Notes under the pieces: generated by a model
The model's database searches: none
What the model saw: only the letters and a program-made list of their open reading frames with translations
Told to the model about the DNA's origin: nothing
Made by a program: the position numbers and the translations under genes
Assembly: GCF_963678975.1 (NCBI RefSeq)
Contig: NC_089277.1
Coordinates: forward strand, 19,590,001 to 19,654,000
DNA length: 64,000 bases
Direction: 5' to 3'
Source: Dysidea avara
Lineage: Eukaryota; Porifera; Demospongiae; Dictyoceratida; Dysideidae
Part shown: in pieces, positions 44,872 to 55,571 of the stretch
Layout: each line of letters opens with the position of its first letter
Position numbering within the stretch: position 1 is the first letter of the stretch

Positions 44872-45328
44872 TAGGGACCCGCCGATTATGCTCATTATTT
44901 TACCTATTATACTATGCTGCACTGCTAAAAAATTTACCTATTATGCTTAAATTAATACTCAATATTTACCTATTATGCTCAAATTATGCTCAATATTTTT
45001 ACCTCAGTTTCCATGTTTTTCTAATAACTTTGCACTTTATGGAAAAGCAGGAAGTGGTTGAAGCACAGACTGTAAATCCTTGCTTGTCAAAATGCATGTC
45101 ACAGAAAATATTGATATACTCTAATAGAACAGTCAGCTACCTGATAATTTTGTTAGAGTTGCTGACTGTTCTATTAGAGTATATCGATCTTTTCATCGGA
45201 TATGTATTTTGATAAGCTAGAATTTATAGCATTGCACAAGTTTTCTGCCTATTATGCTAGCATTATGCTCAATGCTTTCAGGCACCTATTATGCCCATTA
45301 TTATGCCAGCATAATCGGCGGGTCCCTA
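44872..45328. mobile_element. 457-bp hAT MITE, 8-bp duplication
   Basis: TAGGGACCCGCCGATTATGC and its inverse (GCATAATCGGCGGGTCCCTA) are the ends. CTGGTGGC is duplicated exactly (44864-44871, 45329-45336). The interior has multiple CCTATTATGCTC direct repeats and two CTCTATTAGAG motifs facing each other (45118, 45166). Confidence 0.88.
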
Positions 45329-45500
45329 CTGGTGGCCTTTAGTTATGATGCCACTATTGTGTTGTATCTGTCACTACTGTGACATTGAGTTGATTTGGGT
45401 ATCGTACCTTCACCACCTAATAGCCTCACCAGGGGGCTGTCACATTGGTGTGTGTACTTGGTTGTATGTGACGAGGTCCTAGTATAATTACATAACCAAG

Positions 45501-45528
45501 TAATAATAATTAATAATAATAATAATAA
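45501..45528. repeat. TAA microsatellite
   Basis: TAATAATAATTAATAATAAT continuing as (AAT)n, a simple repeat just before the GGCACCGG element. Confidence 0.9.
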
Positions 45529-45535
45529 GGCAGGT

Positions 45536-46073
45536 TATATAGAGCTGGCACCGGTTACACTGTTTTGCCGGCTATTTTGCCGGCTATTTTGCCGGCAGTA
45601 GAAGGTATAATACTTAGAATGTTACATGCATTAAAAAAAAAACTTATACAAAAAACCTAAGAAAGCGAAAAAAAAAGTCTAAGCGAGGGCTTGACCCGGG
45701 CATCCATATTCATAAGCAATGTTTGTAACGATTATACCACTGGTGCCGCAGCTCCTCATCTCCTTTAGTTTCTACCTTATAAACATCTGACTGAAGTGAC
45801 TTCTATATATAACAAGAGCGAAGAAGAAACCAAAGCTGAACCCTAGCCTACCCCTAACGCTAAGGAACTACTTTTCGCGTCCCCTAAAGTTGAATGCTTG
45901 GGGCAACCTACTAGACGCGTGCCCTGAAGTCGAATGCTCGGGGCATATTGGATGCGTACCAACTCTAGCTCGCCTAGACACAACTGGTTTGTTTGATAGT
46001 CCAGCGAATGATGGACTTGTGCTGGTAAAATAGCCGTTCATGTTTGTAACCGGTGCCGGTACTATATCCACTT
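45536..46073. mobile_element. TIR element with GGCACCGGTTACA ends
   Basis: TTATATAGAGCTGGCACCGG at the left is matched inverted at the right (CCGGTGCCGGTACTATAT), followed inward by TTACA and TTTTGCCGGC/GCTGGTAAAAT blocks. TTTTGCCGGCTA is tandemly repeated three times near 45570. A tRNA-like stretch on the minus strand (GGCACCAGTGGTATAATCG ... GGGTCAAGCCC, about 45690-45755) could be decayed SINE or tRNA promoter boxes. Exact ends and target duplication are not resolved. Confidence 0.5.
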
Positions 46074-46085
46074 TGTAATAATAAA

Positions 46086-47119
46086 GATTGATCTTAGTTT
46101 CGTGCGCTCCAAAGAAGACTTCCAGAGCTCCCAAATTCTGAGTGTGATATCAAGTGTTGTTGGTCTGCCAAACCATGTATAGAAGTGAGTAAAACTTTTC
46201 CTGTGCTTTCCACAAAGGCTAATTTTCTGCTGATGGTCCAATCCTATCACATAAGATGGTAATGAAGTTGGATGCATAAGTATTCTACACACCAAGTTTG
46301 AAAGAGCTGCGATCTTTCTAACCATCTGGCTAGCAGAGATGAAATTTTCAGTGCAATGATCTTCAATGATTTTGGTGGATTTCCTCCTTCCTTCTGTTAC
46401 AAACTGTCTTCCTAGGAGCTTTAAATCAGGGGGAGATCCAGAAGAACACCTGAGATTTCTAAGAAGTGGTCAAATCCTTGATTTTTAAAGTTAAAAGGCC
46501 ATTGGAAGCTACTACTCTAATATAACATTCAGTATTCTATTGATCTAATAGAATACTGTTCTATTAGAACAACCATGTAGTCACTACATTTAACATCTGC
46601 TTTTGGTTGTGTCAATCAGCGTTGAAACCGGGTCGGGTCATCTGGGTCATCCAGGTCAACTGGGTCACATTTTCTCCGGGTCATCCGGGTCTGACCCGGT
46701 TTACAAATTATCCGGGTCTGACCCGGATTGGATCACGTGAGACACAAAATTGTTTGTTTGGCGACGTGGAAACTTATAAACACTATCGCATAGCTCTTTC
46801 GTGAGCCACGCCCACTTATTGCGCTACCAACATATGTTCAGCCTGAGGGGTAGCTATTTTTAGTAGGTGATGACCTTTTTTTTTTTTTTTTTTTAAATTT
46901 AATTTAATTATTTTTATTTTTGGTCTTCAACCTACAGCTAGGCTGAAGTTGCAATATTTACTCAACACGAATTGAATGCTCAAAACGTAGTCTCGTTCGC
47001 TCGCTCGAGACTAGCTGAAACATAGCTCTTATCGCATACCTCGGCTTTAATTAATCCGGGTCAAATCCGGGTCAGCAGTAGTGACCCGGTTTCAACGCTG
47101 GTGTCATTTGAACAGCTGT
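46086..47119. repeat. Left arm of a large inverted repeat
   Basis: From GATTGATCTTAGTTTC to TTGAACAGCTGT this matches, inverted, 49729-50308, apart from the inserted hAT MITE 46617-47100. Blocks include CTTTAAATCAGGGGGAGATC and CACCTGAGATTTCTAAGAAG. Both arms keep an open frame (ISASQMVRKIAALSNLVCRI, LPSYVIG in the right arm, plus sense), and the opposite strand keeps PELPNSECDIKCC in both. Whether either is coding is unclear. Confidence 0.8.
46617..47100. mobile_element. 484-bp hAT MITE, CAGCGTTGAAACCGGGTC ends
   Basis: CAGCGTTGAAACCGGGTC and its inverse are the ends. The flanks GTGTCAAT (46609-46616) and GTGTCATT (47101-47108) are an 8-bp duplication with one change. The right arm of the surrounding inverted repeat keeps the empty site (GTGTCAATTGAACAGCTGT on its minus strand). 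The interior has tandem CCGGGTC/GACCCGG words and a T-run. Confidence 0.9.
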
Positions 47120-49728
47120 ATAGATTGCTTGGAAAGTGTACATTTTATGGACATTTAAATCTTGATAATTATTTTAAGATGAAAGCAATGCAGATGCTGG
47201 AGAGTCTAATAGTATTTGAAATCCATTCATTTGCTATAAAGTAATCATTTTGTATCAGCTGGAGCACTCTATTGCAGGACCAGCTCAGGTAACCTCACAT
47301 TTTACATACCTGGTTTTCTATATACAAAAATTAACAATAATAATTATTATGTATCTTGTGCAACTGCCTAAACAAATAACAACTCAGTAATGCAGGTACA
47401 GCCATGATACCCTAATGCTGCTGTGTATATGGCCTATGAGTTTGTGAAATTATTAATTCATGACTAAGATAGAAGTAATGCTTCACAGTTTTATCTGTCA
47501 ATGTGATCGTTCTATTAGAGTAGTTTATTACTTTATAGGTGTATAGTAGACCAATAGATTACACACGATTTTCCTTTTTATTATGTTTTGCACAGGTAGT
47601 GAAAATACGGCAGGGAACCACAAGGCCATGGTCCCCCAGTTTTGGTGGTCAATTCTTGTAGCAAAAGATCAATGTACTCTTAATCATTCTAATAGAGCAA
47701 TCACAACTGTTAGTAGCTGCTTAATTTTTAAAGTGAAAATAGTCACCCAAAGTACTGTCTTAGAACCCTAAGACATGCATCCAGATGGAATCTGTGTTTG
47801 TATAGGCTAATCAAAGCAGAACTTTTTAACATTCAATTGCAAGTACTTGATAATTAAATGTAAGGAGATGTGCGTGGTTGAATAATTCCTTGAACATGTT
47901 AGTGCATTTTATTGTACAAAGAATACATTTAACCTGTTGTATTGATTTCTGCTTGTCACAGGTCCATATGCATTGGACTGCTCTGTGTAACAACACCCAT
48001 TCAAAACAACAAACTTATCTTGAAAATACTCATCAATCTGCAATGTAATAATGCCAAATTTCTGTTCATCTAGATCTATTAATTTGTATCTTTACCTATG
48101 TCATTGTTTCCTTAACCATATCAATGATTGTTTGTTCCATTGATTGTTGAGTACAGCTGTAAGAAGCTGTTGTCAAAGTTAATAAATGCATGGCTAGAGC
48201 AGACTAAAAAGCATTACAAATCATTGGGGGTATCAATTCAGCTAACTAGTTTGTAAAGAAATAATTGGCTATAAGCTTGCAAAGTATTTTGAGTATTGAT
48301 GGATGAGAAACTGATGATTGAGTTTATGTGACCTAATTTATTTAAGCGTGTGGTTATGCACCTGTATGATTTGTTTGTCTGCCATGGATATTGTACCCGC
48401 ATGCTAGGTCACTTCAAGAACAAATTGTGTGATTAGCTAGTCTATTACATTACACACATGTAGTTTACAGTAGATCAATGTACAAGTATATATGGTACGC
48501 CTCACTATATAGCTTAATAGGATGCAAAATGGATGCAGGAGCTGGAATGAGAAATGAAAGACCCGGCAGTTTGTCTACTTCCTGAGCACAATGCAACTAC
48601 TGAATATAGATAATTACTATAGAGTTAATTATGAAGGAGTCATTGCATTGATAAACATGCTTACTTATGCTCATAATTATAAATTTAGTATGTGCATATT
48701 GTGCTACACTTGAAAGTTGTTAACACAACTTTATGGTAAACAGTCTATTCGGCAGAGAAGTGGGGGCAAGGGGGCTGTAGCCCCTGTGAAAAATGGGGGC
48801 TTAGCTCCCCTAAAATTATCTGTAGCTGTGATGGAGAGCCTAGCTCAATAGTATCAATAATAATTTGAGATACTATAATAGAGCAGTCAAGATTGAAATA
48901 CTCTAATAGAGCAATCACAGTATTCTTAGAGGAGCAGTGTAGCAAGCTACGCATGTAGTTATAAATAAGGATTTTTTTGGTCTTCAACTTACAGCTAGAC
49001 CATGGCATCATCAATCTAGAAACCAACCCCCTCCCCCCCCTTTAATAAAGGTGTCTCGTCCGCCCTTGCTATTCCTGCATTAAAATCATACTGCCAATCA
49101 TTCCATGAACTATCATTAGATTGACAGCTATCATGGACAATTCAGTTTTGGTGACTACTTTCCAAAGTAATGTGAGTGAGATGATGAGTGTGCAACATAG
49201 AACACAGGGAAGTGCAACACTTAGAGTGTGCTGGTCCTAGCATGAGATCAACTACATGGCAGGGGTCTGAGATTCCATCCTAGAAGACTTTTGTGCTTTA
49301 ACACCTTGATCGAGAGTACTGATGACATAAATTAACACTGTGCAACTTTTAAAGTATGTACCACATTGTTTCAAATGAAACTATAGCTAGATGCATTCCT
49401 ACAATTATAACTAAGTGTGTTTGGATAAAAATGTAACTACGCATTATGTCAACAATTAGTGAAAACTAGCAGCGGTTCTATCGTCATGTACATTGCAGGA
49501 TGTATGGAAGACTACTTTACTTGTACAAAATACCCAACCACATTGCATAAGGATGTAAAGTGTACAATATGTACCTCAAACATTGCAGATTATACATAGT
49601 TGTGTTCTTCAGTGTGATTTAAAGCTATAGCCTTTGTCCCATGCAAACATTGAAGAAGTTGCTAACTAGCTAGGTTATCATTATTGACATAATTACTGTG
49701 CAACTTTTATTAACTAAGTAACTAGTTC
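47120..49728. other. Interior between inverted arms, no gene recognised
   Basis: AT-rich with no ORF over 95 codons. It contains the CTCTATTAGAG repeat copy at 48745-49045 and scattered single motifs (47511, 47684). A MITE-like end (GATGAGAAACTGATGATTGA..GTGACCTAA) occurs near 48302. Confidence 0.4.
48745..49045 (-). repeat. Repeat with CTCTATTAGAG core, copy 3
   Basis: Read on the minus strand it shows the same ordered blocks as 24535-24830: CTGTAAGTTGAAGACC, an A-run, CCTTATTTATAACTA, GTAGCTTGCTACACTGCTCC, then two TGCTCTATTAGAGTAT-type motifs and a GGGGGC/GCCCCC-rich terminal hairpin. Confidence 0.6.
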
Positions 49729-50308
49729 ACAGCTGTTCAATTGACACAACCAATAGTAGATGGCAAATGTAGTGACTATACATGGTTATTCTAATAGATT
49801 ACTGAATGTTCTAATAGAATACTGAATGTTCTATTAGAGTAGTAGCTTCCAATGGCCTTTTAACTTTAAAAGTCAAGGATTTGACCACTTCTTAGAAATC
49901 TCAGGTGTTCTTCTGGATCTCCCCCTGATTTAAAGCTCCTAGGAAGACAGTTTGTAACAGAAGGAAGGAGGAAACCCACCAAAATCATTGAAGATCATTG
50001 CACTGAAAATTTCATCTCTGCTAGCCAGATGGTTAGAAAGATCGCAGCTCTTTCAAACTTGGTGTGTAGAATACTTATACATCCAACTTCATTACCATCT
50101 TATGTGATAGGATTGGCTTCTCTTCTCTTGGCTAGTAAGCACCTCGAATGAAAATTGTTTTCTATCCATCAGCAGAAAATCAGCCTTTGTGGAAAACACA
50201 GGCAAAGTTTTACTCACTTCTATACATGGTTTGGTACAACACTTGATATCACACTCAGAATTTGGGAGCTCTGGACATCCTTTGGAACACATGAAACTAA
50301 GATCAATC
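49729..50308. repeat. Right arm of the large inverted repeat
   Basis: Inverse of 46086-47119 without the hAT MITE. It has about 50-60 extra bases (around 50117-50165, CTTCTCTTCTCTTGGCTAGT) compared with the left arm. With the left arm it could be the TIR of a 4.2-kb element or two inverted copies of one repeat. Confidence 0.75.
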
Positions 50309-50439
50309 ACGCGAAATATTAAAATCCACGTGTCTCTCCAACAAGGGAACACAGTTCCAAACCAAGAGTGGTATTAGTGATGGGGCACTAAGGGTAACAT
50401 ACTACGATAGTCGGGGATTTGTTTCTTGCAACTTCATTT

Positions 50440-52300
50440 TTCACGTTGTGGACTGTCAACGCACCAATGGTCCGGGCATATAAGGTCCTGGTAGACCATT
50501 TATGCTGTCACAAATGGTCCGGCCGGACCACTTGTGTTTACATAACTGGTCCCCCCCGGACCACCCATGCCAGTGCATAAATGGTCTGGGCTGAACATAA
50601 ACGGTCCGCCTCCAGTCTGCCATGCATGCACCCGATAATCACAGTTATGCTGCCGTGAATTTTGCAGCGAAAGAGACCCAAGTAGCCCGGGCTTTGGCTA
50701 CGCCTCTGCATGTCAAAGAGACGTGACTGAAACCGTGTACAGTAATAGCTATATACAGCTATGGCCACTCCAAATAAATTCTCTGTTTCCCGTCCACCGC
50801 CCGCATCTGGTTACTGTCAGCTCTAAAACTTCCATTATTCCGTATTCTTCCATTATTTTCCAGTTATTTTTGCATACTGACAGGCTCAGTAAAAGCCATC
50901 TCGAAATGGTGTCAACTCACGTGTCAGCAGTGCTATCAAGTTTGTCCACATTTCACGCTTGTGTTATTTTTGCAACTTAAAAAGGAAGGATTAAGCTTAA
51001 GCATGCTTTTATGCAGCTTTTTATGGTTGTGCCAGGAAAATATTGACTTGAAAAGCTGCCAATCTTATAATGAAATAATGGAAATGGACCGTCCGCCCGA
51101 ATGCAAATATGCTTGAGTCCAGGACGGGAAACAGAGAATTTATTTGGAGTGGCCTATACGTAAGCAATTATAGTTTGGTATAGGCGCCAACTTCTTCAGC
51201 AACTGTTTGTAACTTTGTGGAAGTACAATGTGAAGATGGTACTAATGGCCGTCAGTATATTCGCTAGCTGCTGAGGACGAACTGTCTCCAGACTTTGACT
51301 TTGGTTAAGGTTACGGGATACTGTAAACCTCACATGTACACTATCAATCATTTTTCATGATCAGTGGTTTGATTTTTCTTAATGCATTGTTATCAAATAT
51401 TTATGCATTCTTAACTTCTCATTAATCAATATGAAATTCAAATGTTGTTATGGAAATATGAATTGTTCCCATGCTAATTAGTGAAAACTATGAACCAAAA
51501 ATCAGACCAATGAAGAACTTACTAACCATTCTAAGATTTGAAGAACATCACTTGTGAGGGACTGACTAGAGGATTTGTGAATAATGTGTATAGTTGCTGA
51601 AATATGACTAAAATATGGCCTAAAGCAAGACACTGTGGTCACAAAATTAATTTTTAAATTGATATCAAACACTAGAAACATTATTTCTAACAAATGGCTC
51701 TGTCAGGATCTAGACAAGAAGCCAAACTAGTAGTCTGTTTATACAAAATGTTAACTAGTTTGACAGTCCTGATTTTTGGTTCAGGAAAATATCGCCATTA
51801 GTCATCAAAACTACGCATGTGCTTACAGGTGCGCCAGTTGCTAAGTGTGTTGTTTCTATGTTATCTTGTATTGTTACGTGTGTTTTCTTGTACCTTGTAC
51901 CTGTCCAGTCAGCACACTATGATTCTCCCAACAATTTAAACCTGTTACCAGCTGATATACAACACAACACCAAGCCCGCCTTAATTACGTAATAAAATTT
52001 TTGTTTGACAGTCGCTCAGTATCCCGTAGCTAACCTTAAGTTGGTAGTATATATAATTAGGTATAATAGGTATTATTTTTGCCACTCAGTATAGTTAGTC
52101 ACAGCAAGTGACGAGTGGCTTAATTAACTTTAGTATTGACATTTATAATCCGGACCTGTTTTGCTTGGGTAGGACCATTTTTGTTGTCATAGCTGGTCTG
52201 GCCGGACCATTTATGTCGAACATATGCGGTCTGGCCGGACTGTTTATGCACCCGGACCAAAAATTTTGTTACAGGACCCTACCCTAGTTTTTTTTTATAA
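50440..52300. mobile_element. Element with subterminal GGTCCGGCCGGACC clusters
   Basis: Both ends of this interval carry clusters of AAATGGTCCGGCCGGACCA-like words (50460-50615 and 52155-52270), with degenerate copies spaced about 35-45 bp and in both orientations. Such clusters usually mark transposase-binding regions. The outer ends are not resolved. A complete MITE (50763-51154) sits inside. 51200-52140 shows no recognised gene. Confidence 0.4.
50763..51154. mobile_element. 392-bp Harbinger-like MITE, relative of 24962-28233
   Basis: It has identical ends (GGCCACTCCAAATAAATTCT, inverted at the right) and subterminal CACCGCCCGCAT, shared with the 3.3-kb element. Shared internal text includes CTTCCATTATT, TTTTGCATACTGACAGGCTC and AAAAGCTGCCAATCTTATAA. 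TAT flanks both sides (50760-50762, 51155-51157). It is an internally deleted derivative. Confidence 0.88.
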
Positions 52301-52790
52301 ATAATTTCCCCGGGGTATCCAGAACCCTTTGCCACCACCCCTAGCACTAGATGTTGAAGTGCTAGCCAAGAGAAAGACTAAAATATTTATTGGATTAAGG
52401 GAAAGGCACCTGACCTTCTATCAGAGCAAGGTCAAGAGCCCTATGGCTGGCCGGGCAGCCACTGTGGGAGCGTGCTCCCCTGAGACAAGCAATTGCTGAA
52501 CGTAGCAGCGAAAAACTAAGGTGACAGCGTAGCCAGGCCATAACACTACTGTAAGGAGGACCCTACCCTAGTGATATGTGTGCGGGGAACACAAAACTCG
52601 GGGAAACACATATCACTGTGACACCGGGTTTATTAAACTAGCTCCAACGGAAGTCACCACTGCTCGTGAGGGTTTAGGCACCTTATTGTGACACAGCAGA
52701 AATAGTTCAAGACTCAGGGAAAGAGAATAAAATTCAGTCGTATCACAGACTAGTACGTGCAGTGTTCAGCCCACTCACTGCTAGCCAGGT
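52301..52790. other. Intergenic, no gene recognised
   Basis: It contains one hairpin around GTGATATGTGT...ACACATATCAC (52570-52618). A phrase AGGACCCTACCCTAGT occurs twice (near 52274 and 52558), marking a short direct repeat of about 280-bp spacing. Confidence 0.4.
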
Positions 52791-54010
52791 CAGGGCCAGA
52801 CTGGCCGGACCACTTTTCAGCTACTTGAATTTGAAAAAAGATTGAGATACTCTAATAGAGCAGTCATCATAATATACTCTAATAGAACAGTCATCGCAAT
52901 ACCCTAGTGGTATAGCATATAGCCACTGTTCTACTTAGTCTAAACCATTACATCTATGTTAATTGTCCTCAAATCACCCAAAAGTTCCAGTGCATCATCT
53001 GCATTGCATTGCATTGGGCTAATTGATCACACAAGTGACGATGTCATGCATGCCTTAGCAGTTACAAACCCAATGACTTCTGTATCTCAAAGAACTAAGT
53101 TTTCATTGAAACTTTGAAAGTAAAATTACCTATGAAATTGAATTAATTGACACTGTAGTACAAAATTACCAGTATATATCCTTAATGTTAACAAGAGTAT
53201 ATAATAGGGAGGGAGAGTATCGAACTACGCTATACGCTGTGAAAAATGAGCCCGTAAAGTCCTATGGCATCGTTCAAACGACTCGGTGATTTGTGTTGAT
53301 TGGTCACTAATTATAAGTGCAGTGGGCGCACTTTGTAGATGTGACTACTGAGTGAAAGAATGGTGTACTACAGAAAAGTATGGCACATTACGCAGAGGAA
53401 CTCGCCGTACAAAGAGAAAGACAGACGCGACTAACCTGGAAAGCAAACATCAAGGTTTCATCATGGTCGAGCAAGGTTGAGATTTCGATATTTCATCATG
53501 GTAGAGATTTCATCATGGTTGCCATCCCATGCCTCGCCTCGACAGTTGTACTAGTTAAAGTGACACGTCTAAATGGAATTTCAGCCATTGCGATTCCATA
53601 CGGACCGCCCGTTAAAACATTTAAGGTGTTAAATCTGAGCAATCAACAGTGGTCAGGTTTACGACAAGAAACGAAAGTATGCGGGTTACTTTACGGGCTC
53701 ATTTTTTACAGCGTATAGCGTAGTTCGATACTCTCCCTCCCCATTATATACTCTTGATGTTAACAAAAAGAAGAAAAAGGCTTTGCAAGTAAAATAGCTT
53801 CCAGATGCCATTTCAGAGCATATATTCTCAAATATATTCCTGGAGGAGCATGCCCCCAGATCCCCCTAACTTGGCATGCTCTGTGTGCTTAGCATATGCA
53901 GTTGAGTATCACATGATCTAAAAATCACATCAGATCAATAAGAACTAGTATGACCTCCATTGCAGTCCATGGATGGCCGGACCACTCAAAATCTCTGGGC
54001 TCCGGCCCTG
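52791..54010. mobile_element. hAT-like element, CAGGGCCRGA ends
   Basis: CAGGGCCAGACTGGCCGGAC at the left is matched by the inverted right end (GTCCGGCCATCC-type block, CTCCGGCCCTG). The CAGGGCCGGA start is typical of hAT elements. The expected 8-bp duplication is not visible, so the ends may be eroded. It contains a nested MITE at 53192-53756. Confidence 0.55.
53192..53756. mobile_element. 565-bp MITE with ATGTTAA duplication
   Basis: The ends CAAGAGTATATAATAGGGAG and its inverse (one change) continue inward for more than 60 bp (GAGTATCGAACTACGCTATA, CGCTGTGAAAAATGAGCCCG). ATGTTAA is duplicated (53185-53191, 53757-53763; 8 bp if the shared C is counted). An ORF of 112 codons (53380-53718, MAHYAEELAVQRERQTRLTW) runs from the unique centre into the right TIR. 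It is of unknown family and there is no transposase. Confidence 0.85.
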
Positions 54011-54116
54011 CCGCTAGCTACTAGTATTCAGTGTGTAAGAAGTTGAAGACTTGAGGGAGGAGAGGAAAGCCACTTAGCTTAAACATGGTGTACATATCAT
54101 GTCCGTCTCCTTTCAG

Positions 54117-54501
54117 GTGACGTTAGCAGCCGGACACAATGATATTGCTGGTAAGGTCAGTAGCCTGTATCATTGTCAGTGTCTTTACATAATTACATAT
54201 AGATTCACTGGAATTAACTAGTAAGATATATCGTCTGCAGTTAACAAGAATCTTTATGATACAATGTACATTGTGTGTCTTCAACTTCGTCAACTTTCCA
54301 AGACCTTTAAGGAGATAATGTTTATAGTTACTTAAGCACATATTTACTTTTTTAGCACGGGTGTCTCAATGTCACTGAGAACATAGAATTTAAACAACAT
54401 CCAGTAAGTGTGTTAACATACAGTGACTGTACAACAATTTGTAAACATATATATTACAGGTGCCGCAAGAAATCAGTGAACAAATAGACAAACAAAAATG
54501 A
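54117..54501 (+). CDS. Terminal three exons of an unrecognised gene
   Basis: Three small exons, all phase 0 and with good splice sites, read 54117-54155 VTLAAGHNDIAGK, 54356-54403 HGCLNVTENIEFKQHP, and 54460-54501 VPQEISEQIDKQK then TGA. Donors are GTCAGT and GTAAGT; acceptors are CTCCTTTCAG, CTTTTTTAG and TATATTACAG. Three consecutive tiny in-phase exons with consensus sites are unlikely by chance. The family is not recognised. The upstream part may be the exon at 44325-44543, which also ends in phase 0; if so, the intron was inflated by transposons. Confidence 0.5.
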
Positions 54502-55571
54502 TGAACTCCAGGTAGCAAAAATGTGCTGTTTTGCATGATAACAACTGTGCTTATTTTAGTTTACACTACCGATGCTGCTGGTGTGGCAGAATTGTTTTTA
54601 CAACTTTGTTGGCAACTGCGTGTGATGTACCTTCGGCCATACAGGTAACAAGTATGTGATTGTTGAATATTTCTTTACTATACTGCTATTTACTACAGCT
54701 GATAACATGTCATGTGGCAGGCAGTAACTCCAGTGAAATGGCAGTGAAGCGTCATTTGCTGATGATGAAATGAAGCCTTGATACTGATCTCTTGAGTGAC
54801 TTTCCAATATTATAAAGCTGGATATTGTAAACACTTTGCTACAGATTTGCTGTGTCTTTAACATCATTTGAGATTTTATACAGAGTCATTTGTAGAATTT
54901 CATGGAGTAAAGGAAACACCTTGCATGCTTATGTGAACTCTCCTAGAGTAACTAAAACTCCCTGCAATAGATTTTTCAAAGGGTTCCTGTTACTCCTTTG
55001 CAGGGTGTTAGTTACTCTCCACAAAAATATAGGGGTGTTAAATCCTCCCTACACTGGGAACTCCCCTAGGGGAGTAACAGATACTCCTTATTTTTAACAG
55101 TGTAGGAGAGAGAATAAATGAGATAAGTACACACAGCGTAATATATTACACAGCATAATTCATATACAAATACAGCCTGTATTTATCCCATCTATGTTTT
55201 GGTTTTACTGACTTTTCCTCAGACAACTGAAATGAGACCACATGCACAAGACCCAATACTGAGCATTGGATATAGATTTGTGGTCAATTTTCTCTCATTA
55301 TAGAGACTTTTTTTGAAGTAGTTATTTCAATACTGACAAAGGCCACCAATAGTATATTTCTTGTTTGATGTCACCCACCCGCATGGTAATTTTAGTGCCT
55401 ATGCTAATTTATCATTACATTTGATAGTGACGTGACCTAAATATTAATACTGGCAGGGAGGTCGTGTCATTGGGATGAAGACTAGGTTATTTGATAGGTG
55501 GACTCTGATGTGAGTATCTGATTTTACCAACCAACCATGACAATCACAATTTCAGTATGCATGCAACTTAT
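54502..55571. other. Intergenic with a small inverted repeat
   Basis: 54940-55105 holds paired blocks (GAGTAACTAAAACTCCCTGC against GCAGGGTGTTAGTTACTC; CTCCCCTAGGGGAG palindrome; ACTGTTAAAAATAAGGAG-type end), probably a degraded MITE. Nothing else was recognised. Confidence 0.4.

Noticed and set aside
45660-45770. tRNA gene on the minus strand
   Set aside because: The A-box-like GGCACCAGTGGTATAATCG and B-box-like GGGTCAAGCCC are present, but the T loop lacks the GTTC core and stems do not close. At most a decayed SINE.
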